Origin: Trichodesmium erythraeum GBRTRLIN201 | GTDB taxonomy: Bacteria > Cyanobacteriota > Cyanobacteriia > Cyanobacteriales > Microcoleaceae | NCBI GenBank assembly: GCA_018457135.1 | Contig: JAGGDU010000205.1 | Coordinates: forward strand, 8,085 to 72,084 | DNA: 64,000 nt | Direction: 5' to 3' | Shown: piece by piece, positions 49,293-59,447 of the stretch | Position numbering within the stretch: position 1 is the stretch's first letter | Layout of the letters: each line of letters begins with the position of its first letter | Notes under the pieces: model-generated | Database searches by the model: none | What the model was told of the DNA's origin: nothing | Seen by the model: only the letters and a program-made list of their open reading frames with translations | Program-made: the position numbers and the translations under genes

Positions 49293-49331
49293 AGCGCGGA
49301 TAAAGCAGAGCATGAAGATCGCGCTTTTTTT
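49293..49331 (+). terminator. Terminator-like hairpin
   Basis: AGCGCG pairs with CGCGCT (49293-49298 and 49320-49325) across a 21-base loop, followed directly by a run of T. The shape fits an intrinsic terminator on the plus strand, but the stem is short and the only upstream gene is a transposase relic. Confidence 0.4.
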
Positions 49332-49566
49332 GTCATGAACTATATATATTGTCTTTGCGTAAGTCCTGTCTTTTTTGTTATTGGAGATGTCTAATGATTT
49401 ACAAGTCATGAATAGTATAGCGATCTAACAAAAACTTAGGATGCTCTCTCTATTCTGGATTTGCTATAGAAACCCATTTCTAAGTACAAGACAAGGTTTC
49501 TTGACTTCTAGAATAGGAAAAGATTTCATATCACCCTGTGAGAAAAAAAACACTCTTTTGATCTGC

Positions 49567-49687
49567 TATACTAATCCTAAATGATTTTGAAGATAAATAA
49601 TGAGGTATCATGGAAAAGTACAATTGTTTAGGGTACCTGATTTGACTACATATAATAATTTCTCTAAAATAATTGAGAATTGCTATA
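49567..49687. mobile_element. Second miniature element family, copy 2
   Basis: This 121-bp element begins TATACTAATCCTAAATG and ends AGAATTGCTATA. It shares AGGTATCATGGAAAAG and CAATTGTT with copy 1 (44596-44720). The right terminal repeat is more diverged than in copy 1. It lies just downstream of the ParB-like gene at 49824. Confidence 0.75.
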
Positions 49688-49823
49688 GTTATCAAAAAAG
49701 CTATTAAGCATATTTTAATTACTTAATAATTGAAGTTTCACCCAAGTTAAGCATTCTTTTTTTACCAAAAGTAAAAAAAAAGAAAAGCTGATTATTTATT
49801 AATTAGTAATTATTTTTTCACAA

Positions 49824-50798
49824 TTAATCAGGTATATAGCCAATCTTTTTTAAATTGTTGTAAGTACCTTTTGCAAATCCTTGTATTTTATCTTGATGAC
49901 CTTTTCTTGCTGTCTTTGCTGATTTTTCTAAATTTTCCCATGTCAGCTTTTTACCTGGTTTTCGCCAATATTCAATTGCTTTCCATGCCTCATTTCCTCC
50001 TCTTATATTGTTACGCTGGAAAGCTTGTTGGATTTCCTCTTCTGTTTCTACTGTTAACAAATTAACTCTTTGTAGTTGATTAGATTCACGATCAATAGCT
50101 TCTAAATATCGATTTAAAGCTGTTTTATTTTTTGCTAATATATCTAAAGCTTCCTGCTTAGATAGATTACTAATTTTTTGACGTATAATTTCTAGTTTAT
50201 TATTCAGAATTTCCTCAATTTCTGTGATATTTGTTTTTGGTAATAACTGGTTAACTTTACTTTCAATATTCTCCAGTTTTTGCTCTATGATCTTATTTTC
50301 TTGAGATTGATAATCAATAGGAGATGATGCATTTAATCGATCTAACTTTGTTGTTATTAATTGCAATTTTTGATCTAGCAGCTTATCTAAATTACTTAAA
50401 TTGATTCTACCTTCTTCTTGAATTGTAGGAGCTTCAGATACAGGAGAAATATTTCTAGGAATTTTCATAAAGTCCTCAGATATAGGATAAATATTCCTGA
50501 GCATTTTCACCTGTTCTTCTAACACATCTGCTTTATGACCTTCAATAATAAATGCTCCTATTCTTTCCCCATCACGAGGATTTATTTCTTTTGCTCTAAG
50601 TGCAGCATAATACTCAAAATGTCCGTTAACTACTTCGTAAGATTCCCAACCAATAGTACGTACAACTAGAGGTTTAATTGTACCTTCAGCTTTTAAAATT
50701 AACCGAGCAACTTGTTCTAAATCTGACTCTGAAAACTCGGAACGAGATACATTAGAAGTAATTTCTTTTACAAGTAAAAATTCTGGAGATAATAACAT
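49824..50798 (-). CDS. ParB-like protein, partner of nuclease-ParA fusion
   Basis: The 324-residue protein has an N-terminal ParB/Srx-like domain: VKEITSNVSRSEFSESDLEQ, then IKPLVVRTIGWESYEVVNGH and FEYYAALRAKEI, about residues 8-85. A long helical middle follows (about 130-235; LDKLLDQKLQLITTKLDRL and similar heptads). The C-terminal region (about 235-324) is rich in Lys/Arg and contains GNEAWKAIEYWRKPGKKLTW and TARKGHQDKIQGFAKGTYNN, possibly DNA-binding. Its start codon overlaps the stop of the upstream gene in TAATG, so the two are translationally coupled. It lacks a clear central HTH of chromosomal ParB. Role: centromere-like binding for the adjacent ParA, or target recognition for its nuclease domain (inference). 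Confidence 0.78.
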   Translation of the reverse strand: MLLSPEFLLVKEITSNVSRSEFSESDLEQVARLILKAEGTIKPLVVRTIGWESYEVVNGHFEYYAALRAKEINPRDGERIGAFIIEGHKADVLEEQVKMLRNIYPISEDFMKIPRNISPVSEAPTIQEEGRINLSNLDKLLDQKLQLITTKLDRLNASSPIDYQSQENKIIEQKLENIESKVNQLLPKTNITEIEEILNNKLEIIRQKISNLSKQEALDILAKNKTALNRYLEAIDRESNQLQRVNLLTVETEEEIQQAFQRNNIRGGNEAWKAIEYWRKPGKKLTWENLEKSAKTARKGHQDKIQGFAKGTYNNLKKIGYIPD

Positions 50799-52240
50799 TA
50801 TTGTAGTCCAATTTTGTTTAATACTTCTTTTGCTAATGACTCAAACTCTTGGGAAGAAGAAGAATCTAGTGCATAGTCAAATATAGAGCTAGGTTCAGGT
50901 ATCAACAAATTTCCAACTTCACGAGTTTTATCAACACACCTAGCAAGTTCTTCTCTTTGAAATATAACCGTTTCCATAATATTAAGATCGTAACGCTTAG
51001 AAACTGCTTGAATCTGTTTTGGTAATGTATGTTGTACAAATCTATGATTAGGGTTAATTTTACAAGGCAGTACACCTAATATTTCTATATCTGGTTTATT
51101 CATCATTTGCCGAAAGGGGTTAACATCCCGCTGAAGATAATTTTTAACATTAAATAAACCTTGATTAGCAAATGGTTTTAAGTCTGAAGGAATAATTAAA
51201 TAGTTAGCACTGACTAAAGGAACAAAGGCATATAAATTCAAAGAAGGTGGGGTATCTATTAGAACAACATCATATTTTTCTTCTACGAGTTTTAATTTTT
51301 TTATTAGTGCAGTTTGAGTACTTCTTAGACCGTTCAACTCACCTTCAACATCCATTAAATTTATATGAGAAGGAACTACATCAATTTCTGGATCATTAAA
51401 CCTAGAAACTCTAGATACTTCCGAAATACTAGAATATTCATCATACCTCAAAACATGATAAATATAGGAGTCTTTTATATCATCAAATTGCTCATCACTA
51501 AATTTAATTAGACCGGTTGCAAAAGTTGTATTCGCCTGACTATCTAAGTCTATAACCAAAACTCGATAACCTTTTTTACTCAATGCAGCAGCTAAATTAA
51601 CTACTGTTGTCGTTTTTCCAACTCCACCTTTATTATGATAAACAGCGATTACTTTCATCGAATTAATACTATTTTTATTCATTTCATTTACCTTATTTTC
51701 AGGGGTGTTGATAAGATTTTTTTCTGTCTTATATTGAGTAGTGTTTGCGTGACTTAACCCTGCTTCTTCTAGACGAATTTCCGGTTGCTCAGAACTCACA
51801 TTTTTACCCAAATAATCTCGACCTACTAATGCTTTAATTTCTTCTATTTTGTAATCGACTTCACTTCCCCAACACTTAAATACTAACTTAATGTCATTTT
51901 TTTCTCTCTTATAAATCCTAATTTCTTTAGCATTAGTTAACAAGCCATATTTTACATTCAAACTTGTTAAATATCGCCTAATTTGTCGTTGATGGCGGTC
52001 TAAATTTTTTTTTGGGTGTTTTGCCTCCATTACTAAAGCTAAAGGATAGTCTCCATTCAAAGAGAAAGGTAATTCCTGAGCAGCAAATGATAAAAAGTCT
52101 AAACGGATATTACCTAAGGTCACTTCTTGATGCCAATGTTCGAGACTGTATCCTAATTTCGGCAGTAGATAACTAACAATTAGTTTGCTTTCTACTTCGC
52201 TTTCATTGCGACATAAATCTGGATTAAAACTGAAGCTCAT
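50798..52240 (-). CDS. Fusion of restriction-type PD-(D/E)XK nuclease domain and ParA ATPase
   Basis: This 480-residue protein joins two domains. Residues 1-145 match the N-terminal nuclease domain of type I restriction R subunits: an early helix with Glu17 (ESEVESKLIVSYLLPKLGY), Asp48 (IRLDFLSF), Glu72-x-Lys74 (VMEAKHPKK), and YGLLTNAKEIRIY. The PD-(D/E)XK residues are all in place. A polar linker (about 145-194) leads to a complete ParA: Walker A KGGVGKTTTV at 204-213, A' motif DLDSQANTTF, and Walker B DVVLIDTPPSLN, followed by NYLIIPSDLKPFANQGL. The ParA part would normally begin at Met195 (MKVIAVYHNKGG); no good ribosome binding site precedes that Met, so the long form is preferred. It is coupled to the ParB-like gene. 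A partitioning system with its own nuclease could be plasmid- or phage-directed. Confidence 0.85.
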   Translation of the reverse strand: MSFSFNPDLCRNESEVESKLIVSYLLPKLGYSLEHWHQEVTLGNIRLDFLSFAAQELPFSLNGDYPLALVMEAKHPKKNLDRHQRQIRRYLTSLNVKYGLLTNAKEIRIYKREKNDIKLVFKCWGSEVDYKIEEIKALVGRDYLGKNVSSEQPEIRLEEAGLSHANTTQYKTEKNLINTPENKVNEMNKNSINSMKVIAVYHNKGGVGKTTTVVNLAAALSKKGYRVLVIDLDSQANTTFATGLIKFSDEQFDDIKDSYIYHVLRYDEYSSISEVSRVSRFNDPEIDVVPSHINLMDVEGELNGLRSTQTALIKKLKLVEEKYDVVLIDTPPSLNLYAFVPLVSANYLIIPSDLKPFANQGLFNVKNYLQRDVNPFRQMMNKPDIEILGVLPCKINPNHRFVQHTLPKQIQAVSKRYDLNIMETVIFQREELARCVDKTREVGNLLIPEPSSIFDYALDSSSSQEFESLAKEVLNKIGLQ

Positions 52241-52818
52241 TATTTCTTAACTTGTCATTTTTTCATTGATTCAATCATCTAATTTGATAGAATGGGTTAA
52301 TTGATGTCAATAATATACGAAATTTGTTTGATTGTATTTTTGGGTATTATTCCACAAAAAAAAATCAGGTCAAAATGCCAGATTATATAAAAGTTTAGGT
52401 GTGGCTGAAAGAACGGGATGAATCTTTATCAATAGGCACATCCCAAAACTTCAGATAGTGAATTAATAGTTGTACAGAACGTTTGAGTCTCTCTATTTTC
52501 GAGGGAATAGGACAGTTTCTTGTGATATAACCGAGCTCAATAATCTCTCAGGCCTGCAAACTTGTATTTTCTGCTGTACAATACCTATACAATTCCGTCA
52601 CTCACTAGGCAAAAGTAGGTAATGCGTGGTCAAAGATATTTGCTTCTTGCTTCAACCACTGGAGGCCGACCTCGTCCAGTTCACAAGCGTAAGTTAAGGT
52701 ATAGACTACCCTATAATTGTTTGATTAATTTCTCCATAATGAGATAATACCACTGCTACATTTAAGATTCAAACCCGGTTATACAATTTTAGAAGCTGAT
52801 AGCTGAGTGTAGTTCAAA
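52241..52818. other. Intergenic, nothing supported
   Basis: This spacer lies between desA (end) and the nuclease-ParA gene (start). On the minus strand near 52615-52700 a short frame reads ACELDEVGLQWLKQEANIFD, which may be a relic of another gene, but no family is recognised. Confidence 0.4.
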
Positions 52819-53874
52819 TTACTGGGAAACTTTCTGAGCATCATATTCTTTAAAACTGAGATAGAACTTAGTCTGATTATACAAATGACACTGATCTGTT
52901 ATTTTTTTCATTAAAGACCAAGAAAAATGAGTTTCATAAAGTTTATCTCCCCATTTATCCTTCAAAAATTGATGTGCTTGCCTAAGATTATATGAAGGAA
53001 TTCCTGTTGAGATATGATGGGGAATATGTACATTAATATCATGACATAGAAATTCTACCCAACGGGGATAATCACAATGTACTGTACCAAATAATTGAGC
53101 CTCTGCTTCATTCCACTCTGGGACAGGAGTAAAGGGAATTTCTGGTACTGTATGGTGAACAATAGTAAATGTACTCATCCAGAAATGGTAAACTAACCAA
53201 GGCATGAACCAAAACTTGAGTAAACCCCACATACCAACTGTAGCTATTAACAAAGGAAATGCGATCGCACTAAACCCAAAAACTACCAATGCAGAAAACT
53301 TTACATCTTCCTTATTATTTTTCTCAAATTTTCTCCAATCAAAATGCACAACTGCCCAGTGAGCAATAGAAGCTAACCACCAGAGTCTACCACGCATAAC
53401 CCTATACACTAACTGCATCGAACTACCAGCAACCTCATAATCTTCTGGATACCAAGGTTGCCAAGCATTGTCCTCACCCATCTTATTAGTATGTTTGTGG
53501 TGATGATTATGGCCTATTCGCCAACCATGAAAGGGATAAATTAAGGGTAAAAACACCAAATGACCAACTAAATCATTTACCCACCTACGGTTAGCAAAAG
53601 AGCGATGACCGCAGTCATGGCCAATAACAAAAAACCCTGTTAATGCAGTGCCAGTGAAAACCCAGAGTAGGGGCAATAAAAACCAAGGTGCAATTATTAG
53701 TCCCCAATAACCTAAAATTACCATGAATATATTGGTTGTCACCATTGCCCATGTTTTCCATCGATCTTTGATGAAAACTTCTCGCGGCAAAGTTTTTACA
53801 ATATCTTTTAGCTGTAGTTGGTGCTTTTGACCATTAGAATTGACCTGAGCAGATTCTTTAATTGATACAGTCAT
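52819..53874 (-). CDS. desA: Acyl-lipid delta-12 desaturase
   Basis: DesA introduces the delta-12 double bond into oleoyl chains of membrane lipids, using ferredoxin; it is central to cold acclimation. At 351 residues it has the DesA length and all three His boxes: [16 protein letters not shown] and [10 protein letters not shown]. DesA-type context includes [59 protein letters not shown] and [12 protein letters not shown]. These favour DesA over the omega-3 enzyme DesB. Several hydrophobic segments place it in the thylakoid or plasma membrane. It is preceded on the same strand by a small gene with its own terminator, so it has a separate promoter. Confidence 0.95.
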   Translation of the reverse strand: MTVSIKESAQVNSNGQKHQLQLKDIVKTLPREVFIKDRWKTWAMVTTNIFMVILGYWGLIIAPWFLLPLLWVFTGTALTGFFVIGHDCGHRSFANRRWVNDLVGHLVFLPLIYPFHGWRIGHNHHHKHTNKMGEDNAWQPWYPEDYEVAGSSMQLVYRVMRGRLWWLASIAHWAVVHFDWRKFEKNNKEDVKFSALVVFGFSAIAFPLLIATVGMWGLLKFWFMPWLVYHFWMSTFTIVHHTVPEIPFTPVPEWNEAEAQLFGTVHCDYPRWVEFLCHDINVHIPHHISTGIPSYNLRQAHQFLKDKWGDKLYETHFSWSLMKKITDQCHLYNQTKFYLSFKEYDAQKVSQ

Positions 53875-53930
53875 AAATTGTTTAAATTCCCCGTTTTTTT
53901 TTGATAGTTATGTAGTAAATTTATTACTCC

Positions 53931-53965
53931 AAAAAAACACGCCAGCTCAAAAACTTTGCTGGCGG
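53931..53965 (-). terminator. Intrinsic terminator of the small coiled-coil gene
   Basis: On the minus strand CGCCAGC pairs with GCTGGCG (7 bp) across an 11-base loop, followed after TG by seven T. It lies between the gene at 54178-54441 and desA. It therefore ends that small gene's transcript and separates it from desA. Confidence 0.8.
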
Positions 53966-54177
53966 TTTTGAGCTCAGAAATATTTTTACAGCTAATGCTT
54001 AGAACTAATAGTATTTAGTGATTTTTAGTAAATTGTGTTCAAAACAATGGTGGCTGTATGTAGCAAGATACTTCTTAATTATATCATAATCTTTTTACTA
54101 ACCAGATTAATTAATTTTGTTGCTTTTGCTACTTCTTTTTTTTTGCTCAAGTTTAGCTATAATAGCCTTCAGAATTT

Positions 54178-54441
54178 TTATAGGCTGACTTCTTTTTCAA
54201 TCAGTGAGACTAAATTGCGTTCTCTAATGGTTCGTAATTCTAATAAGAGAGTTTCTATTTCTGCCTCAAGGTGAAGCAACTTAACTTGTTGATCTGTTTG
54301 ATATAAGGACTTCATCTGTTTTAAGGTACGGGTTTGATTAGTTGATTTTCCTTCTTCATGTACTTTTCTAGCAGCATCTAAAGAAGAATCAGCTTTAGAA
54401 AAACTAGATGAGCTCTCAGAAATCAGTAAGTTATTAGCCAT
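54178..54441 (-). CDS. Small conserved helical protein
   Basis: The 87-residue protein has a Ser-rich N-terminus and a helical C-terminal half with coiled-coil character (TLKQMKSLYQTDQQVKLLHL, then EAEIETLLLELRTIRE). I recognise it as a short protein type conserved in filamentous cyanobacteria, but know no function. It has a well-formed terminator downstream (53931-53965), which supports it as a real transcription unit. Confidence 0.65.
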   Translation of the reverse strand: MANNLLISESSSSFSKADSSLDAARKVHEEGKSTNQTRTLKQMKSLYQTDQQVKLLHLEAEIETLLLELRTIRERNLVSLIEKEVSL

Positions 54442-55753
54442 TTATACCCACTTAAAATTGTTTTTATCTAAGAATAGATTACAGCAAGTTAAGCTATTTA
54501 ACCTTGATTAAATCAAAATTTAACCTCCAAAATTAGATCTTGGGTTCAATTAAGCTAATACTAAACAATTAATAAAATATAGCAATCCTATTTTGATATT
54601 GTCCAAAATCTTGCTGATTCTTGAGAAATAGGGAATAGGATTTGGGACTGCCGGGGCAAGAGTTTCGGAGTTTATTTCTAGTGTTTGAATTTTTACAACC
54701 ATTTGCTCCAATTGCTGTATTGGGGTAAGTAAGTGAGATTTTAGTAGACTTTATAGAAATTTGATTAAGTTTTTATCCCTTAAGTTATCGACCAAAAAGT
54801 TATTGAGAAAGTCTTGATTAACACTAAAGTTAAATTCTTATTTAGGGTAGATTTGCCAGTTGCCAACAATAAATTGCCAACAATAGTTGCTCATCCTAGT
54901 GTCTAATTGTAAAAATTAGTAATAGTATTCTTGAGTCGAGAATCTTTGAGTTCACGTTTTTTTCTAAATAAAAAGCTTGAGATTCTCAAGTTACGAATCT
55001 GTGAACTCCTCAATTGCTTACTTAATGGCCAAAAAAATATAACTACTCGCAGTATTCTATAAATAAATTAACTTTTGCAACTAGATACTAGGTAGAATTT
55101 GTGCGTTGTAACCCACTGATATAGCTAAAGTCAGAAATTAGAAGGAGTAAAGTTAAATTCCAATTCCCAGAATAGATATAAACTTTTTGTGGTATAATTA
55201 AATGAGACTAAAAAATGAAATTACTACGATTAAAACTATTAACTATACGATACGTTCAACCAAGCTAGTAAGCCTGAAACTCTCGTCAAGTAAGTTAGCT
55301 GTTTTGATTATTGCCTAATCAATACAAATGATAGTAGCTTCGAGAGTATGCCCAACTGGTGAAATATGTTGAAAATCCTGAAAAAGTAATACAGCCGATT
55401 TCATCAAGGGTGAAGTATAGCTGTCGTAGTTAAGGTGCCTGTAATACAAAGGTTTTATTTAAACCCCACCCACTCCGGCGAGGCATTTTTTAATATGAGT
55501 ACTTCATATACTTGGAATCTGCCGTAAATCTTCATCTAATATCTAACCAATTTATACAAAACATAATGCCTATAAGGATTTTTAATAGGTTTTATTGTGT
55601 AAGGTTACTTTGACTAGTCCCCAAAGAATATAAATCTGGTCAGCGAAGAAGAAAAGTTCTAAGGCTCATTTATCTTGTTGCGAAGTGTCAGCTTATAATT
55701 CCTCTAATTTCAGTATTAAGAGTAGTCAAATTAAACAATTCAAAACTTTAAAG
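54442..55753. other. 1.3-kb divergent region with long thrC leader
   Basis: No gene is supported between the small helical gene (minus) and thrC (plus). The last 450 bp are less A+T-rich. They include an isolated G+C-rich stretch at about 55466-55485 (CCCACCCACTCCGGCGAGGC) ending in a T-tract. A structured leader or terminator-like RNA is possible, but I cannot fold it into a known riboswitch. Confidence 0.4.
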
Positions 55754-56869
55754 ATGACTTTAGAATTATCATATCAGTCAAAATTATTGTCCCCCTATCA
55801 GTCAAAATTACAAGGTTGGCCTGGCTTGATCGAGGCCTATAGATCCTATCTACCTGTCACAGAAGAAACTCCTGTGGTGTCACTGAAAGAAGGTAATACT
55901 CCTCTGATTCCTGTGCCAGCCATCGCCGATAAAATAGGCAGACAGGTGGAAGTATTTGTTAAATATGATGGCCTCAATCCCACGGGTAGTTTCAAAGATA
56001 GAGGCATGACTTTAGCCATATCTAAGGCTAAAGAGGCAGGAGCTAAAGCAGTAATATGTGCCAGTACAGGCAATACTTCTGCTGCTGCCGCAGCTTATGC
56101 TTTACGGGGTGGGATGCGAGCTTTTGTTTTAATACCTGATGGTTATGTAGCTCTAGGAAAGTTAGCTCAAGCTTTGTTATATGGGGCTGAAGTTTTAGCA
56201 ATAAAGGGAAACTTTGACCAAGCCCTACAAATTGTCAAGGATGTGGCTAAGAAATATCCCGTGACTTTGGTCAATTCAGTTAATCCCTATCGTCTGGAAG
56301 GTCAAAAAACAGGTGCTTTTGAGCTGGTGGATACTTTAGGCGATGCCCCAGATTGGTTATGTATTCCTGTGGGAAATGCCGGAAATATTACTGCATATTG
56401 GATGGGATTTTGTCAATACCATAAAAGTAAAAAATGCGATCGCCTACCAAAAATGATGGGCTTTCAGGCTGCAGGAGCAGCACCTATTGTTAAAGGCTAT
56501 CCTATAGCTCATCCAGAAACAGTGGCCAGTGCTATTAGGATTGGCAACCCTGCTAGTTGGAAAAAAGCAATAGAAGCTCAAAAAGCTAGTCAGGGAAGTT
56601 TTACTGCTGTTACTGATGAGGAAATATTAGAAGCTTATCGTTTATTGGCTTCTAATGAAGGGATTTTTTGTGAGCCTGCTAGTGCCGCTTCTGTTGCTGG
56701 TTTACTCAAGATTAAAGACCAAGTTCCCAGAGGAGCAAAGATAGTTTGTGTGCTTACTGGTCATGGTCTTAAAGACCCAGATGTAGCAATTAAACATAGC
56801 CATAATGATCACTTTTCCCAGGGAATAGAGCCAACTACGGAGGCAGTTGCTAAAATTATGGGATTATGA
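55754..56869 (+). CDS. thrC: Threonine synthase
   Basis: This PLP enzyme converts O-phosphohomoserine to threonine. From ATG 55754 it has 371 residues. The PLP-lysine lies in [12 protein letters not shown], and the phosphate-binding loop follows in the C-terminal part. Other signatures are [38 protein letters not shown] and [14 protein letters not shown]. An in-frame GTG at 55685 would add 23 residues lacking family similarity, so the internal ATG is preferred. It is a single gene; a hairpin downstream (56937-56958) may end the transcript. Confidence 0.96.
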   Translation: MTLELSYQSKLLSPYQSKLQGWPGLIEAYRSYLPVTEETPVVSLKEGNTPLIPVPAIADKIGRQVEVFVKYDGLNPTGSFKDRGMTLAISKAKEAGAKAVICASTGNTSAAAAAYALRGGMRAFVLIPDGYVALGKLAQALLYGAEVLAIKGNFDQALQIVKDVAKKYPVTLVNSVNPYRLEGQKTGAFELVDTLGDAPDWLCIPVGNAGNITAYWMGFCQYHKSKKCDRLPKMMGFQAAGAAPIVKGYPIAHPETVASAIRIGNPASWKKAIEAQKASQGSFTAVTDEEILEAYRLLASNEGIFCEPASAASVAGLLKIKDQVPRGAKIVCVLTGHGLKDPDVAIKHSHNDHFSQGIEPTTEAVAKIMGL

Positions 56870-56936
56870 CAAAGTTCCCAGAAGAAAAATATTTTGGGTT
56901 TGACAATTAAGTTTTTTCTCTAATCTTTACCAATTG

Positions 56937-56958
56937 TTGAGGTCTTCCCCGACCTCAA
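56937..56958 (+). terminator. Hairpin downstream of thrC
   Basis: TTGAGGTC pairs with GACCTCAA (8 bp) across a 6-base loop (TTCCCC), 67 bp after the thrC stop. No T-tract follows directly, so this is a possible rather than a clear terminator. Confidence 0.45.
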
Positions 56959-58084
56959 GGCAATAGGTTTCAGTTAAGTCTTTTTTTGGCACTTCAGTAG
57001 TCTGAAGAGCTACTCTAATAGTTCCATAATATAATAGTTTTGGTCTTATCTGAACTGTATTAGCCCTAAAGGTATGGGGATTCTTTCCTTTACTAGACTT
57101 ATAGACTTAGCTATTAGGTTGTTTGAGTTTTCATACCAAATATGATTGAATTAGGAGGTATTCACAAATTAAAAACCCAAATCTGATCAGGATTTTTTAC
57201 TTAATTAACTAAGCTACTAATAACTGGATTTGGTATCACGGGGTAATCAACCAACACCAACCAAAAACTTAGAAGATAGTTACGGTTTTTAAGTACTCGA
57301 GAAACATTAAAGTTCTTTAAAACTATTACTTAGTTTTCATTAATAATTTTAGTAAAAAATTTATAGAAGCTTCCGCGGATTTGATAGTAAACTTAGAAAC
57401 AATAATTAAGATGATTTGTTATGAAATTATATTCAACAAATATCTGATACAAAATAGTTGCATCACGTCTGAATTAGAAAATATTAATTCGGCAAGTAGC
57501 AATAATTTTTATTGTCACTAAAGGTTGGAAAAAAAATGGTAAAACAATATAAATAATATAACAATTTATAACTATTAAAAGATGGGAAAACAAAATTTGG
57601 TAATCTTAAAAAAATCAGAGGAAAAGCATCATAAAATCTAGATGCAACTAAGGTAGAATTATGTTAGTTATTTACATTTAAAGCGGAAAATTTGCTAAGT
57701 CTGACTGTTATTTTTCGAGCTTTACAAAAACTGGAATTAAGCCGTAAAATAAACAAAATATTGAACAGTAGACAAGCAGCAACAAAAAAAATTGCCGAAA
57801 TTAAGAGTATAGTAGCGGTAAAAGGTAAAAGATATAAAGCAATAAATCAAACTTGATATTTTTATATAAAATAGAAGTAATACTAGGTTTATACTAGGTT
57901 TGAAAAGAACTCATACAAGTTCAGATAATGGTTGCAAATAATATGAAAGTCAAGCATTTTTATAGGTAAAAAAGTTGCAGTAATTTAAGCTATAACTAAT
58001 AAAAAAATAGTAGCTATTAACGAGGATAAATAATTTAATTTTACTATTAACATTTGAAGCATTTATTGAGTATTTTTTACTACT

Positions 58085-58290
58085 TAAATTATGGTTAGAG
58101 GAGTTGTAGTTATGGATAATTTACCTGCACACAAACTAGATTTAATTGAAGATATAGTTGAATTTATAAGGGCTAAAGTCCTAAGTTTATCTCCATACTC
58201 TCGTGACTTATTCCATTGAATTATGGTGGTTGCAATTGAAATATTTTTGACGAAGTTTTTTTTCAACTTTAAGCATTTAAGTCTTATTTA
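58085..58290 (+). pseudogene. IS630-family transposase fragment
   Basis: The plus strand reads VVVMDNLPAHKLDLIEDIVE, then FIRAKVLSLSPYSRDLFH and stop. This is the second catalytic Asp region plus the (L)PPYSPD(F)NPIE motif of IS630 transposases, here altered at the Glu. Only this part is readable. It is a different copy from the relic at 24130-24990. Confidence 0.8.
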
Positions 58291-58826
58291 AAAGTTGATA
58301 GTATCATGTCCGGATAATCAGTGATCAAAAAAACTAACGACTGTAAGTACCAATTCTATCATTCTGCTGAAAGTCACAGAGCGTCCTGCCTTATTGCCTC
58401 CAAAGTTTAAGTATTCAACGGTACATGGTATAAGTTTTTACTTATAAGCATTTCTAGTCATTACTTTCCTAATTATATTCTCAATTATAAATGGCTACAA
58501 GCTTTTATTTTCGTCATTATTGAGAATGATACTATTAAATTGCTGAGTCAGTGATTTTCATAAGTCACTCTATTACTGGATTTTAGATACTTTAATTATT
58601 ACCTCCAACTATAACACAAATGGTTTATATAACCATTTATGTGAACTTGGTGTTAATAAATCATTAATTTTGAAAAAAATGGTTTACTAAGTATTTCTAC
58701 TATACCCTGTAATAATGGAAAATACTGTATGTAGAAAGTCGGTTCTGGTATTTAATTTTGCGTGGAACTTATTTATTTTTATTTTACCATGCTGATAATC
58801 AAATAAGGAAGGGCAAGGCTAATCAC

Positions 58827-59447
58827 TTAATATTCAGGTAAGCGGGGGGATGGTTCTTCGTTGTTTAATAACTGGGAAATATCAGGATAAAAGCGTTCCT
58901 GCAATTGGACAGATGTTTGATTTTGATGATTAATTTCTGTTTTTAGCTGAATATTAGGAGTAGTTTCTGATTTTTGCTGTTTAGCTGCTTTAGCTTTGGC
59001 CAAAAGATCTACTGCATCTGCTAAGGCATTTGTTAAACTTCTACGAGTATTTCCATGACTGGTTTGCTCTTGCTGAAGACATTTGGTTAATTCCTGGAGT
59101 TTTTCAAGATAGCGATCGCGTTCTTGACTCACCTCAATAATTTTGGCCTTAAATTGATCCAAGGTTTGTAAATCTTCAATTTGCTCTTCAATAGTTGTCA
59201 TAACTTCATCTCTATTGTCTTTAGCAAAAGAAAAACCTTTTTGTAGTTTCTGAAGTTTGGTTTTTAAGTTATCAATAGTTTCTTGACTCTGTTGAGCTTC
59301 ATTTCTTCGTTGTTTAGCCTCAATATTATATAGCTTAAGCCACTTAGAAACAGTATCTTGAGTTACATTTACTTTTGTTTGTAGCTCAACTATTTTTTCT
59401 TGAAGAGCTTTAATTTCATTTAACCATGGGGTTATATCCTGAGTCAT
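58827..59447 (-). CDS. Cyanobacterial coiled-coil protein
   Basis: The 206-residue protein is almost entirely helical with heptad character from about residue 8 to 160 (WLNEIKALQEKIVELQTKVN, LKTKLQKLQKGFSFAKDN, FKAKIIEVSQERDRYLEKLQ). A flexible Gln-rich tail follows, ending in FYPDISQLLNNEEPSPRLPEY. No enzymatic motif is visible. Coiled-coil proteins of this size in filamentous cyanobacteria can be cytoskeleton-like, but there is no specific evidence here. A HIP1 site lies inside the gene. It stands alone. Confidence 0.75.
   Translation of the reverse strand: MTQDITPWLNEIKALQEKIVELQTKVNVTQDTVSKWLKLYNIEAKQRRNEAQQSQETIDNLKTKLQKLQKGFSFAKDNRDEVMTTIEEQIEDLQTLDQFKAKIIEVSQERDRYLEKLQELTKCLQQEQTSHGNTRRSLTNALADAVDLLAKAKAAKQQKSETTPNIQLKTEINHQNQTSVQLQERFYPDISQLLNNEEPSPRLPEY

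Larger units (their letters stand above)
48755..49823. other. 1-kb region of mobile-element debris
   Basis: This contains a DDE transposase C-terminal relic (48895-49235), a terminator-like hairpin (49293-49331), and copy 2 of the TATA..AATCC miniature element. A shorter TATAGC...GCTATA segment at 49416-49468 may be a related solo element. No intact gene is supported. Confidence 0.6.
56870..58826. other. 2-kb gene-poor region with IS630 fragment
   Basis: Begins with a hairpin after thrC, then A+T-rich sequence with nothing recognised until an IS630-type transposase fragment (58085-58290). The region 57690-57850 has Lys-rich frames that might be an older part of the same relic. The 530 bp before the coiled-coil gene's end at 58827 show nothing. 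Confidence 0.5.

Noticed and set aside
49227-49409. Minus-strand frame of 60 codons
   Set aside because: It covers the terminator-like hairpin and transposon debris; no family was recognised.
55235-55300. Glutamine-riboswitch-like string (CGTTCAACC)
   Set aside because: The second conserved block expected in the glnA-type aptamer is absent.
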